Source: Bacillota bacterium
Lineage (GTDB): Bacteria > Bacillota > UBA4882 > UBA8346
Assembly (NCBI GenBank): GCA_023426245.1
Contig: JAFABB010000056.1
Location: 17,548 to 81,547 of the forward strand
Direction of reading: 5' to 3'
Length of the DNA stretch: 64,000 nt
The translations under genes and the position numbers were made by a program. The notes beneath the pieces are model-generated. The model had not been told where the DNA came from. It was given only the letters and a program-made list of their open reading frames with translations, and ran no database searches. Shown piece after piece: positions 1 through 9,713 of this stretch (position 1 is its first letter; every line of letters starts with the position of its first letter).

Positions 1-4
1 CATT

Positions 5-248
5 AAACGGGCATAAAGTCAATCCGTAATATTTTAGATGGAAGCAGAATAAGTATTACATTGCAATTGAAATTGTCGAATATCATAATTTTTTACCGAA
101 TGTGTTGTAAATTATATTTTTGTAGAAAATCCTCATTTTTCTATTGCAAACTCACAAAAACGGTGATACAATGACGCTGTGAATAGAAATGTGAGTTTTC
201 GATTTTTGTTTATGCCCGTTTCTTGCGGATGGTTTTATGAAACTCACA
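5..248 (+). promoter_or_regulatory. Promoter region of the sugar-catabolism cluster with repeated operator-like motifs
   Basis: A sigma-A-like promoter is visible: TTGCAA at 144-149, a 17-nt spacer and TACAAT at 167-172. Around it the 9-mer AAACTCACA occurs at 148-156 (overlapping the -35 box) and 240-248, and inverted (TGTGAGTTT) at 190-198. A separate 13-bp inverted repeat, AAACGGGCATAAA at 5-17 and TTTATGCCCGTTT at 209-221, brackets the whole region. This looks like a controlled promoter with several repressor sites. The DeoR-family gene at 12082 is an obvious candidate ligand, but that is inference. Confidence 0.5.
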
Positions 249-306
249 TTTGGGGATTTGATTTTTTGTTTTTGCGGTGTCTTATCTTTTAAGGAGGTGT
301 CTAGTA

Positions 307-1311
307 ATGAAGTTAGGTTTTTTTACTGCGAATTTTACTGAAAAGCCGCTAAATGAGGTTGCTGAACTTGTCGCAAAGTACGGCTATGAAATGCTGGAAA
401 TTCCAGCCTATGCCGGAAATGGCCAACTTGAACCGGATGAGGTTATCAAAGGCAACAATGGGGCAGCACTTAAAAAGATGGTAGAAGGATATGGCTTACA
501 AATCGCAGCTTTGAGTAATCATCCTGAGTCTTTTCTGATTATGGGGCCTAGCGGGGTGGAGACTGATTTTATCTTTAAAGGGACTAAGGAAGAAAAGATC
601 GCTTTCGGGACGAAGGGACTACTCAAAACCGTCCAAGCAGCCAATGCATTAGAAGTACCTGTGGTGGTTGGTTTTCCTGGAGTTGAAAACTGGGGCCGCT
701 TTTTCCCATTTCCCTATGGACAAGGTTGGTCGGAGTATGAAACTGATTTTGCCGAAAGATTCATCCCGATTTTAGACAAGTTCAAAGAATATGGAGTTAA
801 ATTTGCTATTGAACCTCACCCCAACAGTTTTGTTTACGATATTTATTCAGCCGAAAAAGCGTTGGAACTGGTGAATAACCATCCGTGCCTCGGTTTTAAT
901 TTGGATCCCGCAAATATCATTTATCTCGGATTAAAGGTAGAAAATTTCATTGACCGGTTGGGCGATCGGATTTTCCACGTTCATGCCAAAGACGGAGAGA
1001 TTGTAGAACACAATATCGCAATGGGCGGCATTTTGATGCATGGCGACTGGCAAAGGCTTGACCGTACTTTCCGGTTTAGAATTCCCGGCTGGGGCAGTGT
1101 TGCCTGGAAAAAAGTAATTACCGAATTATCGATGGTCGGTTATCACGGAGTCCTTAGCTATGAACATGAAGATGTTACCATGAGCCGTATGGATGGTATT
1201 GAAAAAACGGCTGAATTTTTAAAACCGTTGTTGATTAAAGCCCCGTATGAGGGGAGAACCGATAAGTTATTTAACGAATTCCAATCCGGAAAACCCAAAA
1301 ACGCTCGGTGA
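307..1311 (+). CDS. Sugar phosphate isomerase/epimerase family protein (xylose-isomerase-like TIM barrel)
   Basis: A 334-residue soluble protein of the AP-endonuclease-2/xylose-isomerase-like TIM-barrel family. Family hallmarks are visible: an N-terminal MKLGFFTANF strand, a mid-protein EPHPNSF segment with a metal-binding Glu, the GFNLDPANI strand, FHVHAKD, and a C-terminal SYEHED. These match the divalent-metal site of sugar isomerases and epimerases. The start at 307 is chosen because AAGGAGG lies at 291-297; an upstream in-frame start at 277 precedes that ribosome site. It is first in a same-strand run with an alcohol dehydrogenase, a flavin reductase and a ribose-type importer, so it probably acts on a sugar, polyol or keto-inositol. 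The substrate cannot be read from sequence. Confidence 0.85.
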   Translation: MKLGFFTANFTEKPLNEVAELVAKYGYEMLEIPAYAGNGQLEPDEVIKGNNGAALKKMVEGYGLQIAALSNHPESFLIMGPSGVETDFIFKGTKEEKIAFGTKGLLKTVQAANALEVPVVVGFPGVENWGRFFPFPYGQGWSEYETDFAERFIPILDKFKEYGVKFAIEPHPNSFVYDIYSAEKALELVNNHPCLGFNLDPANIIYLGLKVENFIDRLGDRIFHVHAKDGEIVEHNIAMGGILMHGDWQRLDRTFRFRIPGWGSVAWKKVITELSMVGYHGVLSYEHEDVTMSRMDGIEKTAEFLKPLLIKAPYEGRTDKLFNEFQSGKPKNAR

Positions 1312-1350
1312 ATTCCGACGATATCATTCTATAGTAGGGAGTTGTGAAAA

Positions 1351-2418
1351 ATGGGAAAAATGATGCGTGCTCAAGTAGTGGAAGCACCCGGTAAAATGGC
1401 CCTTCAACAAGTGCCGATTCCGGAAATCAATGATGATGAAGTGCTGATCAAGGTTAAGATGTGCGGTATTTGCGGTACGGATTTGAAGATTTATGCCGGT
1501 TTGTATGCTGCGGAACATCTCCCACTCATTTCCGGGCATGAATTTTGGGGCGTAGTGGAACAAGTGGGTAAGAATGCCAAAGGAATAAAAGTGGGCGATC
1601 GGGTTTCGGCCGATATTTGCCTTACCTGTGGGACTTGTTATTTTTGCCGCAGAGGAGACTTTCTGCTTTGTGAAAACTTTACCCAGCTTGGTATTCATAC
1701 CAACGGGGCCTTTGCGGAATATGTCAAGGCTCCTTGGAAGAACTGCTATGTTATCCCGGCAGGGGTTGATGATTATTCCGCGGCTTTTATTGAGCCGATG
1801 ACCGCGGTTTTGCAAGGCGCCAAAAGTATGAACTGTACGATATCATCCAGTGTGGTGGTTATTGGATGCGGGCTCGGCATATTACATGCGGCAATGGCCA
1901 AGTTGCGCGGGGCCGCTCCGATTATTATCACCGGTGACAGCAATTCCCGGTTAGAATTGGCCAAAAGGATGGGAGTCGCCGATTATTTTATCAATATTAA
2001 TGAAGTTGAAGATGTTGTTGCGGAAGTCAAAAAGTTAACCGGTGGTGTGGGTGCGGACTTTGTATTGGAAGCTGTCGGTACACCGGCTACCTATGAGCAG
2101 GCCTTCAAAATGGTCCGCCGCGGCGGGGTTGTAGAAGCTTTTGGAGTGGTGCCCCAAGGGAGAATGGCTCAATTTGAACCGTATGAATTTGTGTTGGGTG
2201 AGAAAAAACTTCGCGGCAGCTGCGCCGGTATCGGGAATAACTGGGCCGAGGTCATCAATCTTCTATCGTATAAACGGATTGATCCAACCCCTTTGTTCTC
2301 TGAAGTTATTCCTCTGGAAGAACTTGAGAACGCTTTGCATGAGCTGAAAACCAATAAAGAAATCATTAAGATTTTTGTTTCCCCGGAAATTCAGAACAGA
2401 GTCAAAATCAACCAATAA
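1351..2418 (+). CDS. Zinc-dependent alcohol/polyol dehydrogenase (MDR family)
   Basis: A 355-residue medium-chain dehydrogenase related to threonine, sorbitol and alcohol dehydrogenases. The catalytic zinc site is visible (CGICGTD near residue 38, GHEFWG near 63). The structural zinc cysteines follow as CLTCGTCYFCRRGDFLLC near residues 90-107, and a Rossmann segment VVIGCGLGILH lies near 170. It should oxidise a secondary alcohol of a sugar, polyol or amino acid with NAD(P). Ribosome site GGGAG sits just upstream of the ATG, 40 nt after the isomerase gene, so the two are probably co-transcribed. Family assignment is firm; the substrate is unknown. Confidence 0.88.
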   Translation: MGKMMRAQVVEAPGKMALQQVPIPEINDDEVLIKVKMCGICGTDLKIYAGLYAAEHLPLISGHEFWGVVEQVGKNAKGIKVGDRVSADICLTCGTCYFCRRGDFLLCENFTQLGIHTNGAFAEYVKAPWKNCYVIPAGVDDYSAAFIEPMTAVLQGAKSMNCTISSSVVVIGCGLGILHAAMAKLRGAAPIIITGDSNSRLELAKRMGVADYFININEVEDVVAEVKKLTGGVGADFVLEAVGTPATYEQAFKMVRRGGVVEAFGVVPQGRMAQFEPYEFVLGEKKLRGSCAGIGNNWAEVINLLSYKRIDPTPLFSEVIPLEELENALHELKTNKEIIKIFVSPEIQNRVKINQ

Positions 2419-2445
2419 TAATCTTGGAAATAGGAGAGTGTGGAA

Positions 2446-3687
2446 ATGAGCTACAAAGATACTTTGTTAAGCCCGATTAAAATCGGCCAGCGCGTGTCCC
2501 CCAACCGTTTCTTCATCCAGGCGATGGAGTGTAACGATGAGGATGAGACTGGTAACCCTTCAGAATCAACCACCCAGAGATATGAGGAATTATTCCGCGG
2601 TGAAGCCGGATTGGTCAGCCTGGAAGCAATTTCGATCACCCGCGAGAGCCGTTCCCGGGACAACCAGTTAACGATCATGGCGCCTAACAAGGAACCGCTC
2701 ACCCGGTTTGTCAAACGGGTGAAAGATGCCAATCCTAAATCTTTATTCATTTTTCAACTAACTCACTCCGGCGAATTAAGTAATCCTACTTTCTCAAGAA
2801 GGGTTACCGTAAAACCGCTTCATGGTTATGGCGGAGATTTATTAACCGAAGAAGAAGTCGACAAGATTATTGATGGTTTTGTGCTGGCTGCGCAAATCGC
2901 GCATGATGCCGGGGCAGATGGTATTGATATGAAGCTTTGCCACGGTTATTTCGGTTCCCAGGTTCTCAGACCCTACAATGACCGGAAATGGAAATACGGC
3001 GGCTCCTGGGAAAATCGCAGCCGGTTCGCATTTGATTTGTATGAAAGAATTTCCCGCGCAGTCAATGATAAGAATTTTCTGATTGGTTCTAAGATATCCG
3101 CATGGGAAGGCTTCCCTGGAGGATTTGGAACTGCCGGACCGAATTCACCGGTTATCGATCTCACCGAACCGATTGCTCTTTTAAAAGGGCTCGAAGAGCG
3201 CGGCGCGCAATTTTTCATTCAATCCGCCGGAAGCCCTTCCATCACGATTAGCTTGACCCAGGTTGACAAGCATGTCCCTTATTTTGCCTATTTGCATCAA
3301 ACTTTTTCAAAGATTTTCAAAGACAATGTCAAGCCGGAAACGGTTATCATCGGGTCTAACTTTTCCCTGTTCCGCAATGGCAAGAACGGCCTTTGCGCAG
3401 TCAGTGAAGAAGATAGTTCTTTGTTACACTTTGGCGCAAAATGTATTGAGGATAGCGTGACCGACATGATCGCCCTCGGAAGGCAATCTTTTGCCGACCC
3501 GCTCCTCCCCAAGAAATTGAGGGAAGGAAACGAAAAGGACATTAAATATTGCACAGTTTGTGATAATTGCTTGGAGCTTCTCATTCAACAAAGTAAGGTC
3601 GGTTGTTGCACATATAATAAGTACTATACCGATATTTTGGTACAAACCCGAAAAGAAAAGGGCAGACTGACAATTGCTCATACCTGA
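2446..3687 (+). CDS. NADH:flavin oxidoreductase, old yellow enzyme family
   Basis: A 413-residue FMN-type TIM-barrel oxidoreductase of the OYE/2,4-dienoyl-CoA reductase group. It has the N-terminal LLSPIKIGQ/PNRFF pattern, FQLTHSGE, DAGADGIDMKLCHGY and the barrel motif GSWENRSRF. The C-terminal part carries CTVCDNC near residues 366-372 and a further Cys pair about 10 residues on. This resembles, but does not exactly match, the CxxCxxxC...C [4Fe-4S] site of the iron-sulfur subfamily. The NADH/FAD domain of full dienoyl-CoA reductases is absent. The ATG at 2446 is preferred to the GTG at 2440 because AGGAGAG lies at 2432-2438. It follows the dehydrogenase by about 30 nt. The substrate is unknown. 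Confidence 0.82.
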   Translation: MSYKDTLLSPIKIGQRVSPNRFFIQAMECNDEDETGNPSESTTQRYEELFRGEAGLVSLEAISITRESRSRDNQLTIMAPNKEPLTRFVKRVKDANPKSLFIFQLTHSGELSNPTFSRRVTVKPLHGYGGDLLTEEEVDKIIDGFVLAAQIAHDAGADGIDMKLCHGYFGSQVLRPYNDRKWKYGGSWENRSRFAFDLYERISRAVNDKNFLIGSKISAWEGFPGGFGTAGPNSPVIDLTEPIALLKGLEERGAQFFIQSAGSPSITISLTQVDKHVPYFAYLHQTFSKIFKDNVKPETVIIGSNFSLFRNGKNGLCAVSEEDSSLLHFGAKCIEDSVTDMIALGRQSFADPLLPKKLREGNEKDIKYCTVCDNCLELLIQQSKVGCCTYNKYYTDILVQTRKEKGRLTIAHT

Positions 3688-3794
3688 GAATCGGTGCTGA
3701 CCATCGAAAGGGGTGATGGGAGTTTCAATAACCTTTACCGATTGGAAATGAGTCAAGCAGGAATCCAAAATAAAATAAATGGGGGGCTTTTTGA

Positions 3795-4736
3795 ATGAAA
3801 AAAGTAGCATTTCTGTTCATTGCAGCATTATTGTTCGCGCTGACTTTCACCAGTTTTGCCGCAACCACTCCGGGACCGATCGGAATCGTCATTCCCTCGG
3901 CCGATCATGGCTGGTTAGCTGCGGTATCCTATTTTTCAAAACAAAAGGCGGATCAATTGAAATTGAAAGAAGGTAGCGGTTACAAACTGGTTACTTCGGC
4001 CAATGTCAATGAACAAGCCAACCAAATCGAAGAAATGATCGCTTTGAAATGTTCGGTTATCGTGCTTCTGCCTCATAACAACGAAGTGTCGGTTGCTGCG
4101 GACAAGATTCTTAAAAATAATATCAAACTGGTACTTTTTGACCGTAAAGTTTCCGGAGACTATACCGCATACATTGCAGGTGACAACGCCGGTCTTGGAG
4201 TCGCCTCCGCTGAATATATCGGTAAAAAGTTAGGCGGTAAAGGAACTGTTGCCGTTATGAACTGCCCGAGCGTTGGTTCCGTGAGCACCGAACGTGTTCA
4301 AGGCTTTAAACAGACTGTTGCCAAAAAATTCCCCGGCTTAAAATTAGTGGATGTCACATCCAGTGGTTTTTCCATGGAAGATGGTTTGAAAATGGCAACC
4401 GATATGTTGGTTGCATATCCGAAACTTGACGCCGTATTCTCCATCGATGACGAGCCTTCGGTCGGTATTTTACAAGCCATTAAAGATGCAAACCGCAAAG
4501 ATATCAAAGTTATCTCCGGCGGTGGCGGAACCCAAACCTATTTCAAAACCATGGGCAGCAACACGGGTATTGACTTATTCACCGCTACCTATAGCCCTGC
4601 CATGATTAAAGATGCCATCCAGGCTGCTTATGACCTTAACAAAGGCAAATCAGTCAAAAAGAATACCATTATCGAGCCGAGCATTGTCAACAAAGACAAT
4701 TACACCAAATTTTTGGACAAGGGTTCGCCATACTGA
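3795..4736 (+). CDS. Periplasmic sugar-binding protein of a ribose-type ABC importer
   Basis: A 313-residue secreted solute-binding protein of periplasmic-binding-protein family 1 (ribose/galactose/inositol type). The N-terminus is a signal peptide ending near TSFA/AT, with no lipobox cysteine. The family core follows: GIVIPSADHGW, the two-lobe repeat with NEQANQIEEMI, a VLFDRKVSG segment, the AGDNAGLG hinge region and VFSIDDEPS. The ribosome site is GGGGGG. It is the first gene of a binding protein-ATPase-permease set and is separated from the ATPase by a large palindrome. Without a lipid anchor, a free periplasm is implied, consistent with a diderm cell. The ligand is unknown. Confidence 0.87.
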   Translation: MKKVAFLFIAALLFALTFTSFAATTPGPIGIVIPSADHGWLAAVSYFSKQKADQLKLKEGSGYKLVTSANVNEQANQIEEMIALKCSVIVLLPHNNEVSVAADKILKNNIKLVLFDRKVSGDYTAYIAGDNAGLGVASAEYIGKKLGGKGTVAVMNCPSVGSVSTERVQGFKQTVAKKFPGLKLVDVTSSGFSMEDGLKMATDMLVAYPKLDAVFSIDDEPSVGILQAIKDANRKDIKVISGGGGTQTYFKTMGSNTGIDLFTATYSPAMIKDAIQAAYDLNKGKSVKKNTIIEPSIVNKDNYTKFLDKGSPY

Positions 4737-4782
4737 GTCTCTGCTCCAACTGAAAGTTTAAAATCTTTAGGATCGATGGTAT

Positions 4783-4903
4783 GAGGCTGTTCTTAAAGTA
4801 ATGGTAAATAAAAAGATATACAATATATAGTTCCTTTTTGAAAGGGTTATCTATTGTATATCTTGTATTTCAATTCTTTGGGGACAGCCCCTTTTAAGAA
4901 CGG
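4783..4903. repeat. Large imperfect palindrome between binding-protein and ATPase genes
   Basis: The core is a 13-bp inverted repeat, AAGATATACAATA paired with TATTGTATATCTT, with an inner CCTTT/AAAGG hairpin. It is flanked by two alternative outer pairings, GGCTGT/ACAGCC and GTTCTTAAA/TTTAAGAAC. As RNA it would form a long stem-loop that could stabilise the binding-protein mRNA and lower downstream expression. A second copy with the same plan and the shared core word ATACAATATATA lies at 11911-12024, so it may be a dispersed element and not a dedicated terminator. Confidence 0.6.
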
Positions 4904-4912
4904 GGTGCTGAT

Positions 4913-6409
4913 ATGTCAGAGTATATTTTAGAAATGAAATCAATCTATAAATCCTTCGGCTCCAACGAAGTTCTCCATGGCGTCAATTTTCAACTGAAGC
5001 ACTCGGAAATTCACGCCCTGCTTGGGGAGAACGGGACCGGCAAAAGTACCTTGATGAATATTCTCGGTGGAGTATTCCCGGCAGAGTCAGGCGAGATCGT
5101 TTTAAACGGAATGCCGATAACGGTTTGCTCTCCCGCCGACGCTCAGGAAAAAGGAATCGCCTTTATCCATCAAGAGTTGACCCTGGTTAATGATTTAGCG
5201 GTTTATGAAAATTTGTTTCTCGGTAATGAACTCAAAAAAGGCGTTTTTCTTGATGTTCCCCAAATGTGCCAAAAATCCCGGGAAGTCTTGGAGAAAATGG
5301 GAGTGGAGCTGGACCCGAAAACTTTGGTCAGTGAACTCGACGCTTCCTATAAGCAGATTGTGGAAATCGCCCGGGCGCTTTTGCGCAATGCCAGAATTTT
5401 AATTATGGATGAACCGACCACCGCCCTGACCGAGGTGGAGATCCAGAGCGTCTTTACCATTATGACCTCCTTAAGGGAACACGGGGTCAGTATCGTATTC
5501 ATTTCCCATAAATTGAAGGAAGTTGTAACCATCTGTGATAGTTTCACCGTGATGCGTGACGGAAATAATGTCATCTCCGGCAAAGTTGACCAGCAAATCA
5601 ATGAAAATTTACTGGCCAAGCATATGGTGGGTAAGGATTTATCGGATGACGAATTATATCGTCCGCGAAAAGCGGGTCAGACCATCTTGGAAGTGAAGAA
5701 TTTATCCTTTGAAAAAGAATTTCATGACATCAATTTTAAAGTGGGCAAGGGTGAAATTGTAGGTTTTACGGGTTTGCTCGGTGATGGACGCAGCGAGTTG
5801 TTTCAAACGATATTTGGATGCAATAAAGGCTATAGCGGAGAAATTTATATCCATGGTGTGCACACCATTTTGCATACTACAACCAAAGCGTGTAACTGCG
5901 GTATCGGTTATGTTCCGCGTAACCGGAAGGAAAATGGCATTATCCGGGATATGACGGTGCAGCAAAATACGTCGATATCGATAATCAACAAATTAAAGCG
6001 GCTTTTGTTTATTGATCCAAAGAAGGAACAGGAATTAACCAATCGCTTTGTCAGCGACTTAAATATAAAGGTCGGTTGTGTGGATGATTTGATTACCAGT
6101 TTGTCCGGAGGTAACCAACAAAAAGTGATCCTGTCGCGCTGGCTGGCGGCCAACCCGGAGGTCATTGTATTGGATAATCCGACCCAGGGCGTGGATATCG
6201 GCGCTAAACTGGAGATTTATCATATTATCATGAAACTGGCCCAGCAGGGTATGAGTGTAATCGTTCTCTCCAGCGAGGCTCAGGAAGTTTTGAAACTTTG
6301 TGATCGAATTTATGTGATGTATCACGGGGAAATCCGGAAGGAGTTTCAACGGGCCGAAGCGGATGCGGAAAAAATCATGATTGTCGCTACAGGCGGCAAT
6401 GTGGCATAG
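4913..6409 (+). CDS. Sugar ABC importer ATP-binding protein, duplicated (RbsA/MglA type)
   Basis: A 498-residue double ATPase energising sugar import. The first domain has Walker A GENGTGKST near residue 39, Q-loop FIHQELTL and Walker B ILIMDEPTTAL. The second domain has a degenerate P-loop GLLGDGRSE near residue 287, signature SLSGGNQQKV and Walker B VIVLDNPTQGVD. This asymmetry is normal for the family. Substrate class follows from the neighbours, a family-1 binding protein and an RbsC-like permease: a monosaccharide or polyol. The ATG at 4913 follows a weak GGGGTG. It probably forms one transcript with the permease 56 nt downstream. Confidence 0.92.
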   Translation: MSEYILEMKSIYKSFGSNEVLHGVNFQLKHSEIHALLGENGTGKSTLMNILGGVFPAESGEIVLNGMPITVCSPADAQEKGIAFIHQELTLVNDLAVYENLFLGNELKKGVFLDVPQMCQKSREVLEKMGVELDPKTLVSELDASYKQIVEIARALLRNARILIMDEPTTALTEVEIQSVFTIMTSLREHGVSIVFISHKLKEVVTICDSFTVMRDGNNVISGKVDQQINENLLAKHMVGKDLSDDELYRPRKAGQTILEVKNLSFEKEFHDINFKVGKGEIVGFTGLLGDGRSELFQTIFGCNKGYSGEIYIHGVHTILHTTTKACNCGIGYVPRNRKENGIIRDMTVQQNTSISIINKLKRLLFIDPKKEQELTNRFVSDLNIKVGCVDDLITSLSGGNQQKVILSRWLAANPEVIVLDNPTQGVDIGAKLEIYHIIMKLAQQGMSVIVLSSEAQEVLKLCDRIYVMYHGEIRKEFQRAEADAEKIMIVATGGNVA

Positions 6410-6465
6410 ATAGCGATAGCGGTAGCGTTTGAAAGTGGTCAAATATTGATGAGGAGTTGACGCAG

Positions 6466-7419
6466 ATGGCAGCCGCCAAAAGGTTTGATCTTAAAAGATT
6501 TGCCGGAAATAACAGCGCAATTGTAACCTTTTTTCTGATATTTATCGTATCAATGATTTTAAAGGGTCATGTTTTTCTCTCCTATAACAACATCATCAAC
6601 ATTTTGCGCAACAATTCGATTATCGGTATTATTGCGCTAGGCATGACATTGATTATTATCACCGGAGGAATCGATTTGTCGGTCGGTTCACTGATGGTGA
6701 TTGTGGGTGTGGCCATTTTGGCGGTTACCAATGCAACCGGCAATATTTTATTGGGACTATTGGTAGGACTTTTGGCAGGTATCGCACTGGGCGCCCTAAC
6801 CGGCTCGATGGTAGCCAAATTCAGACTGCCGGCTTTTATCGTGACTTTGGGTATGATGAGCATATACCGCTCGGTCTCGCAATATTTTTTAAACGGCGGC
6901 GGTATTATGATTGATTTCAAGATTCAGGAACCGTTTGTGGCCATATCCAATTCGTATTTATTCGGGATCTTGCCGATGCCCATCCTGTATTGGATTTTAA
7001 TTAGCGTCGGTATCTATCTTTTTGCCACCAAAACTACTACCGGACGGCACGTTTATGCGGTGGGCAGCAATGAAAAGGCCACTATGCTTTCGGGTATCAA
7101 TGTAGACCGGGTTAAGATTATGATTTACGGATTGGGTGGTTTTTTGGTAGCTTTGGCTGCGATTGTGGAATCATCAAGGCTTGGAAGCATCAATTCCGCT
7201 TCATCGGGAGCTTCTTATGAAATGGATGCCATAGCCGCTGCGGTTGTCGGCGGAACCAGCATGTCCGGGGGTAAGGGCAAGATCATCGGCACGTTCTGCG
7301 GTACTTTAACGTTGGGGATTATTAACAACATGATGACGCTTTTAGGTGTTCCTCCTTTTTTGGTGGGCGCTGTCAAGGGTTTGATTATCATCAGCGCGGT
7401 GTTGTTGCAAAGAGGGTAA
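6466..7419 (+). CDS. Sugar ABC importer permease (RbsC type)
   Basis: A 317-residue polytopic inner-membrane protein of the branched-chain/ribose permease family. Typical segments are visible: NIINILRNNSIIGIIALGMTLIIITGGIDLSVGS, the coupling stretch with the TTTGRHVYAVGSNEKATMLSGI pattern (both cited as family patterns), and AIAAAVVGGTSMSGGKG. The start at 6466 is preferred because GAGGAG lies at 6451-6456; a TTG at 6457 abuts that site. It completes the importer, which uses one permease gene, presumably as a homodimer. The gene ends before a repeat-filled gap, so the operon probably ends here. Confidence 0.9.
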   Translation: MAAAKRFDLKRFAGNNSAIVTFFLIFIVSMILKGHVFLSYNNIINILRNNSIIGIIALGMTLIIITGGIDLSVGSLMVIVGVAILAVTNATGNILLGLLVGLLAGIALGALTGSMVAKFRLPAFIVTLGMMSIYRSVSQYFLNGGGIMIDFKIQEPFVAISNSYLFGILPMPILYWILISVGIYLFATKTTTGRHVYAVGSNEKATMLSGINVDRVKIMIYGLGGFLVALAAIVESSRLGSINSASSGASYEMDAIAAAVVGGTSMSGGKGKIIGTFCGTLTLGIINNMMTLLGVPPFLVGAVKGLIIISAVLLQRG

Positions 7420-7982
7420 TCAAGTCCGCTAGAAAAGTCCCCGTGGTTTATAAAAACATTTTAGATATATTGAATTAATTTTTTTGAAAAAAGCTGGCCT
7501 AAAAAAAGTTAACGAGACAGGATTAACAGGATTCACAGGATTAAAACCTTGTAAAATGGAGTTGCCAGAAAATAGATGATCCATAGGGGTTTTAAAAAAT
7601 CCCGTAAATCCATAAAAAAATCAGATCTATCTGGGCTGACTGTTGGTTTATACCTCTCTCTCGCTCTCCCCCTGAAGTGGGAGAGTAACCCAATCTTATG
7701 CAGTTTAAATGCTTTTGACTACAGCGGTTAAGGTTACCCTTCCACTTGAATCAGTTATATTTATTCCCTTCAGAGGGGAAGGGCTTCGCGTCCGATAGGA
7801 CGCACAGGTTAGGTCAAATAGGCGTTCACTTTCTAACAGTGATTTCTGACAACAACGAAATTTAATTCAACATATATCGATTGATTGCCATCAGGATTCG
7901 TGGTTTTCTTGATAAACTGTCCTAAAAATCGATGCTGAATGAACTTCCCCCGGCATAATCTGTCCAAAGGAGAAGCCTGCGG
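7420..7982. repeat. Intergenic gap holding two dispersed repeat elements
   Basis: No gene is seen in this gap. Positions about 7460-7630 hold a copy of the GTTAACGAGACAGGATTAAC repeat (family 1), followed by an inverted complement near 7590. Positions about 7650-7823 hold a truncated copy of the MITE-like family 2 (CTCTCCCC...GGGAGAG, then ending in GGTTAGGTCAAATAGGC at 7807-7823). Both families recur elsewhere in the window. A ribosome site AAAGGAGA near 7966 belongs to the next gene. Confidence 0.7.
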
Positions 7983-9713
7983 ATGATGTTTACAAAACAA
8001 CAAAATAAAAACCAAGGTTCAATCGTGGAAAAATTAGTAGATTCACTGCTAAGTCCATTGAAAAGGGTCAATGTTTTTTTTCAGATTTTGACCATTGCCT
8101 TGATGATGTTTGTATTTTTGAGTTTAGAAGGTATGATGGGGATTTTCACCATTGCGACGTTGAATCATTATTCCCGTGATACTTTTGATAATGGATTTCA
8201 AGTGCTCTTCAAAATCAATGAGTTTCAAAGAAATTTTGAGCGGTTGCAAACAAACTATTTACGGGATATTCTTACCAAAGGGAATTCGGCAACCGCGGGT
8301 TTTTTAAGGGTTAGGAATACTATACGTTCCGAGATCGGCGTATTTAAAAAAGCGAATATTGAAAATATCGAGAATATGGAGAAAGAAATCGCCGCGATTG
8401 AAAAAATCCTTGAAAAGCCTGTCAGTGAAGAAAATTATCGGGATTTGGAAACATCCTTGGCGAGTATTAAATTTTCTTCCGACAATGCCATGGGCAGAGT
8501 ACGGATCATGTCCATGGTTTCGATGGATCAAGGGGAAGGTTATTCCAATAAGGCCAAAATCATCACGGTAATTCTTCTGGTGGTTGGAACCGGTTTGGCT
8601 GTACTGTTAAGTCTGGCCATTGCCTTATCGATAGCCAGGCCCTTAAAGTCGGTGAAAATGACTGCCAATTCTTTAGCCACCGGAGACTTGACCCGCACGA
8701 TTTCCGCGAAAGGTTCTCTGGAAGTGACATCGGTGGTGGAAAGTCTGAACAAGGCTATCCTAAGTCTCCGCCAATTAATGACGGGCATTGACGAACAGTC
8801 CAATGTGCTGTATACCGCCAGTCGGGAATTAAAGAACGCTTCTCAGGAAACAGGTAAATCGGCTGTGGAAGTTGCCAAAGCCATGGAAGAATTAGCCGGC
8901 GCCTCTTCGGAACAAGCGGGTCAGACCTCTCAAGCGGTAGAAACGATTAACGCCTTGGCTGAATTGGTCCGTCAAGTATCCGAAGAATTGAAAAACATCT
9001 CGCTTGAATCGCAAAGCGTGGCAGAGTTCGCCAAACTCGGCCAAAAAGCCACCCATGACGTAGCCGATGCCATTCATAAAATTTACGATATGACCAAAGA
9101 GGTAACCGGGGATATTGATGCGCTTAATAAAACATCTCTGGAAATCGCCACGATCACCTCGATGATTCATGGGATTGCCGAACAAACCACCTTGCTGGCT
9201 CTCAATGCCGCAATCGAAGCCGCAAGAGCCGGTGAACAGGGAAAAGGGTTTGCGGTGGTCGCCGCCGAAACCGGAAAATTAGCCGAACAATCCAAGCAGG
9301 CTGCGCAATTAATTACCGACCGAATTGATCAAATGAATAACCGTTCCCAGCAAGCGGTATTTTCAGTGAATAACGGTTTGAATGTAGTGGAAAAAGGCCG
9401 GAGCATGGTAGCGGATGCCACAGTCACTTTTGAAAAAATTTTTGATAAACTGGGCGGGACTTTGGTGCGGATTGATACGGTAGCTTTATCCGCTAAAAAA
9501 ATGGCTGATAAAAACGAAGGGATGATTGCAGCGATAACGAATATTGCTGCTTTAAGTGAAGAAAGTGTTGCCAGTACCGAAGAAGTATCGGCAATCGCCG
9601 AAGAGCAAAATGCTTCCGTCGAACAAGTCAACGCTTTAGCGGAAAACCTTACCAACATCTCCGGCAAGTTGAAACAAGCGATTTCTCAATTTCAGATTGA
9701 TTCCTCAAAATAA
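7983..9713 (+). CDS. Methyl-accepting chemotaxis protein
   Basis: A 576-residue transmembrane chemoreceptor. There is one membrane helix near residues 20-50 and a second near 192-218, with a four-helix-bundle-like extracellular region of about 140 residues between them. A HAMP domain follows (ARPLKSVKMTANSLATGDL), then a long coiled-coil signalling domain with the conserved hairpin tip IAEQTTLLALNAAIEAARAG and GFAVVAAE. This tip contacts CheA/CheW. The C-terminus has no CheR-tethering pentapeptide. Position directly after a sugar importer suggests, but does not prove, that it senses a related nutrient. AAAGGAGA near 7966 supports the start. Confidence 0.93.
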   Translation: MMFTKQQNKNQGSIVEKLVDSLLSPLKRVNVFFQILTIALMMFVFLSLEGMMGIFTIATLNHYSRDTFDNGFQVLFKINEFQRNFERLQTNYLRDILTKGNSATAGFLRVRNTIRSEIGVFKKANIENIENMEKEIAAIEKILEKPVSEENYRDLETSLASIKFSSDNAMGRVRIMSMVSMDQGEGYSNKAKIITVILLVVGTGLAVLLSLAIALSIARPLKSVKMTANSLATGDLTRTISAKGSLEVTSVVESLNKAILSLRQLMTGIDEQSNVLYTASRELKNASQETGKSAVEVAKAMEELAGASSEQAGQTSQAVETINALAELVRQVSEELKNISLESQSVAEFAKLGQKATHDVADAIHKIYDMTKEVTGDIDALNKTSLEIATITSMIHGIAEQTTLLALNAAIEAARAGEQGKGFAVVAAETGKLAEQSKQAAQLITDRIDQMNNRSQQAVFSVNNGLNVVEKGRSMVADATVTFEKIFDKLGGTLVRIDTVALSAKKMADKNEGMIAAITNIAALSEESVASTEEVSAIAEEQNASVEQVNALAENLTNISGKLKQAISQFQIDSSK

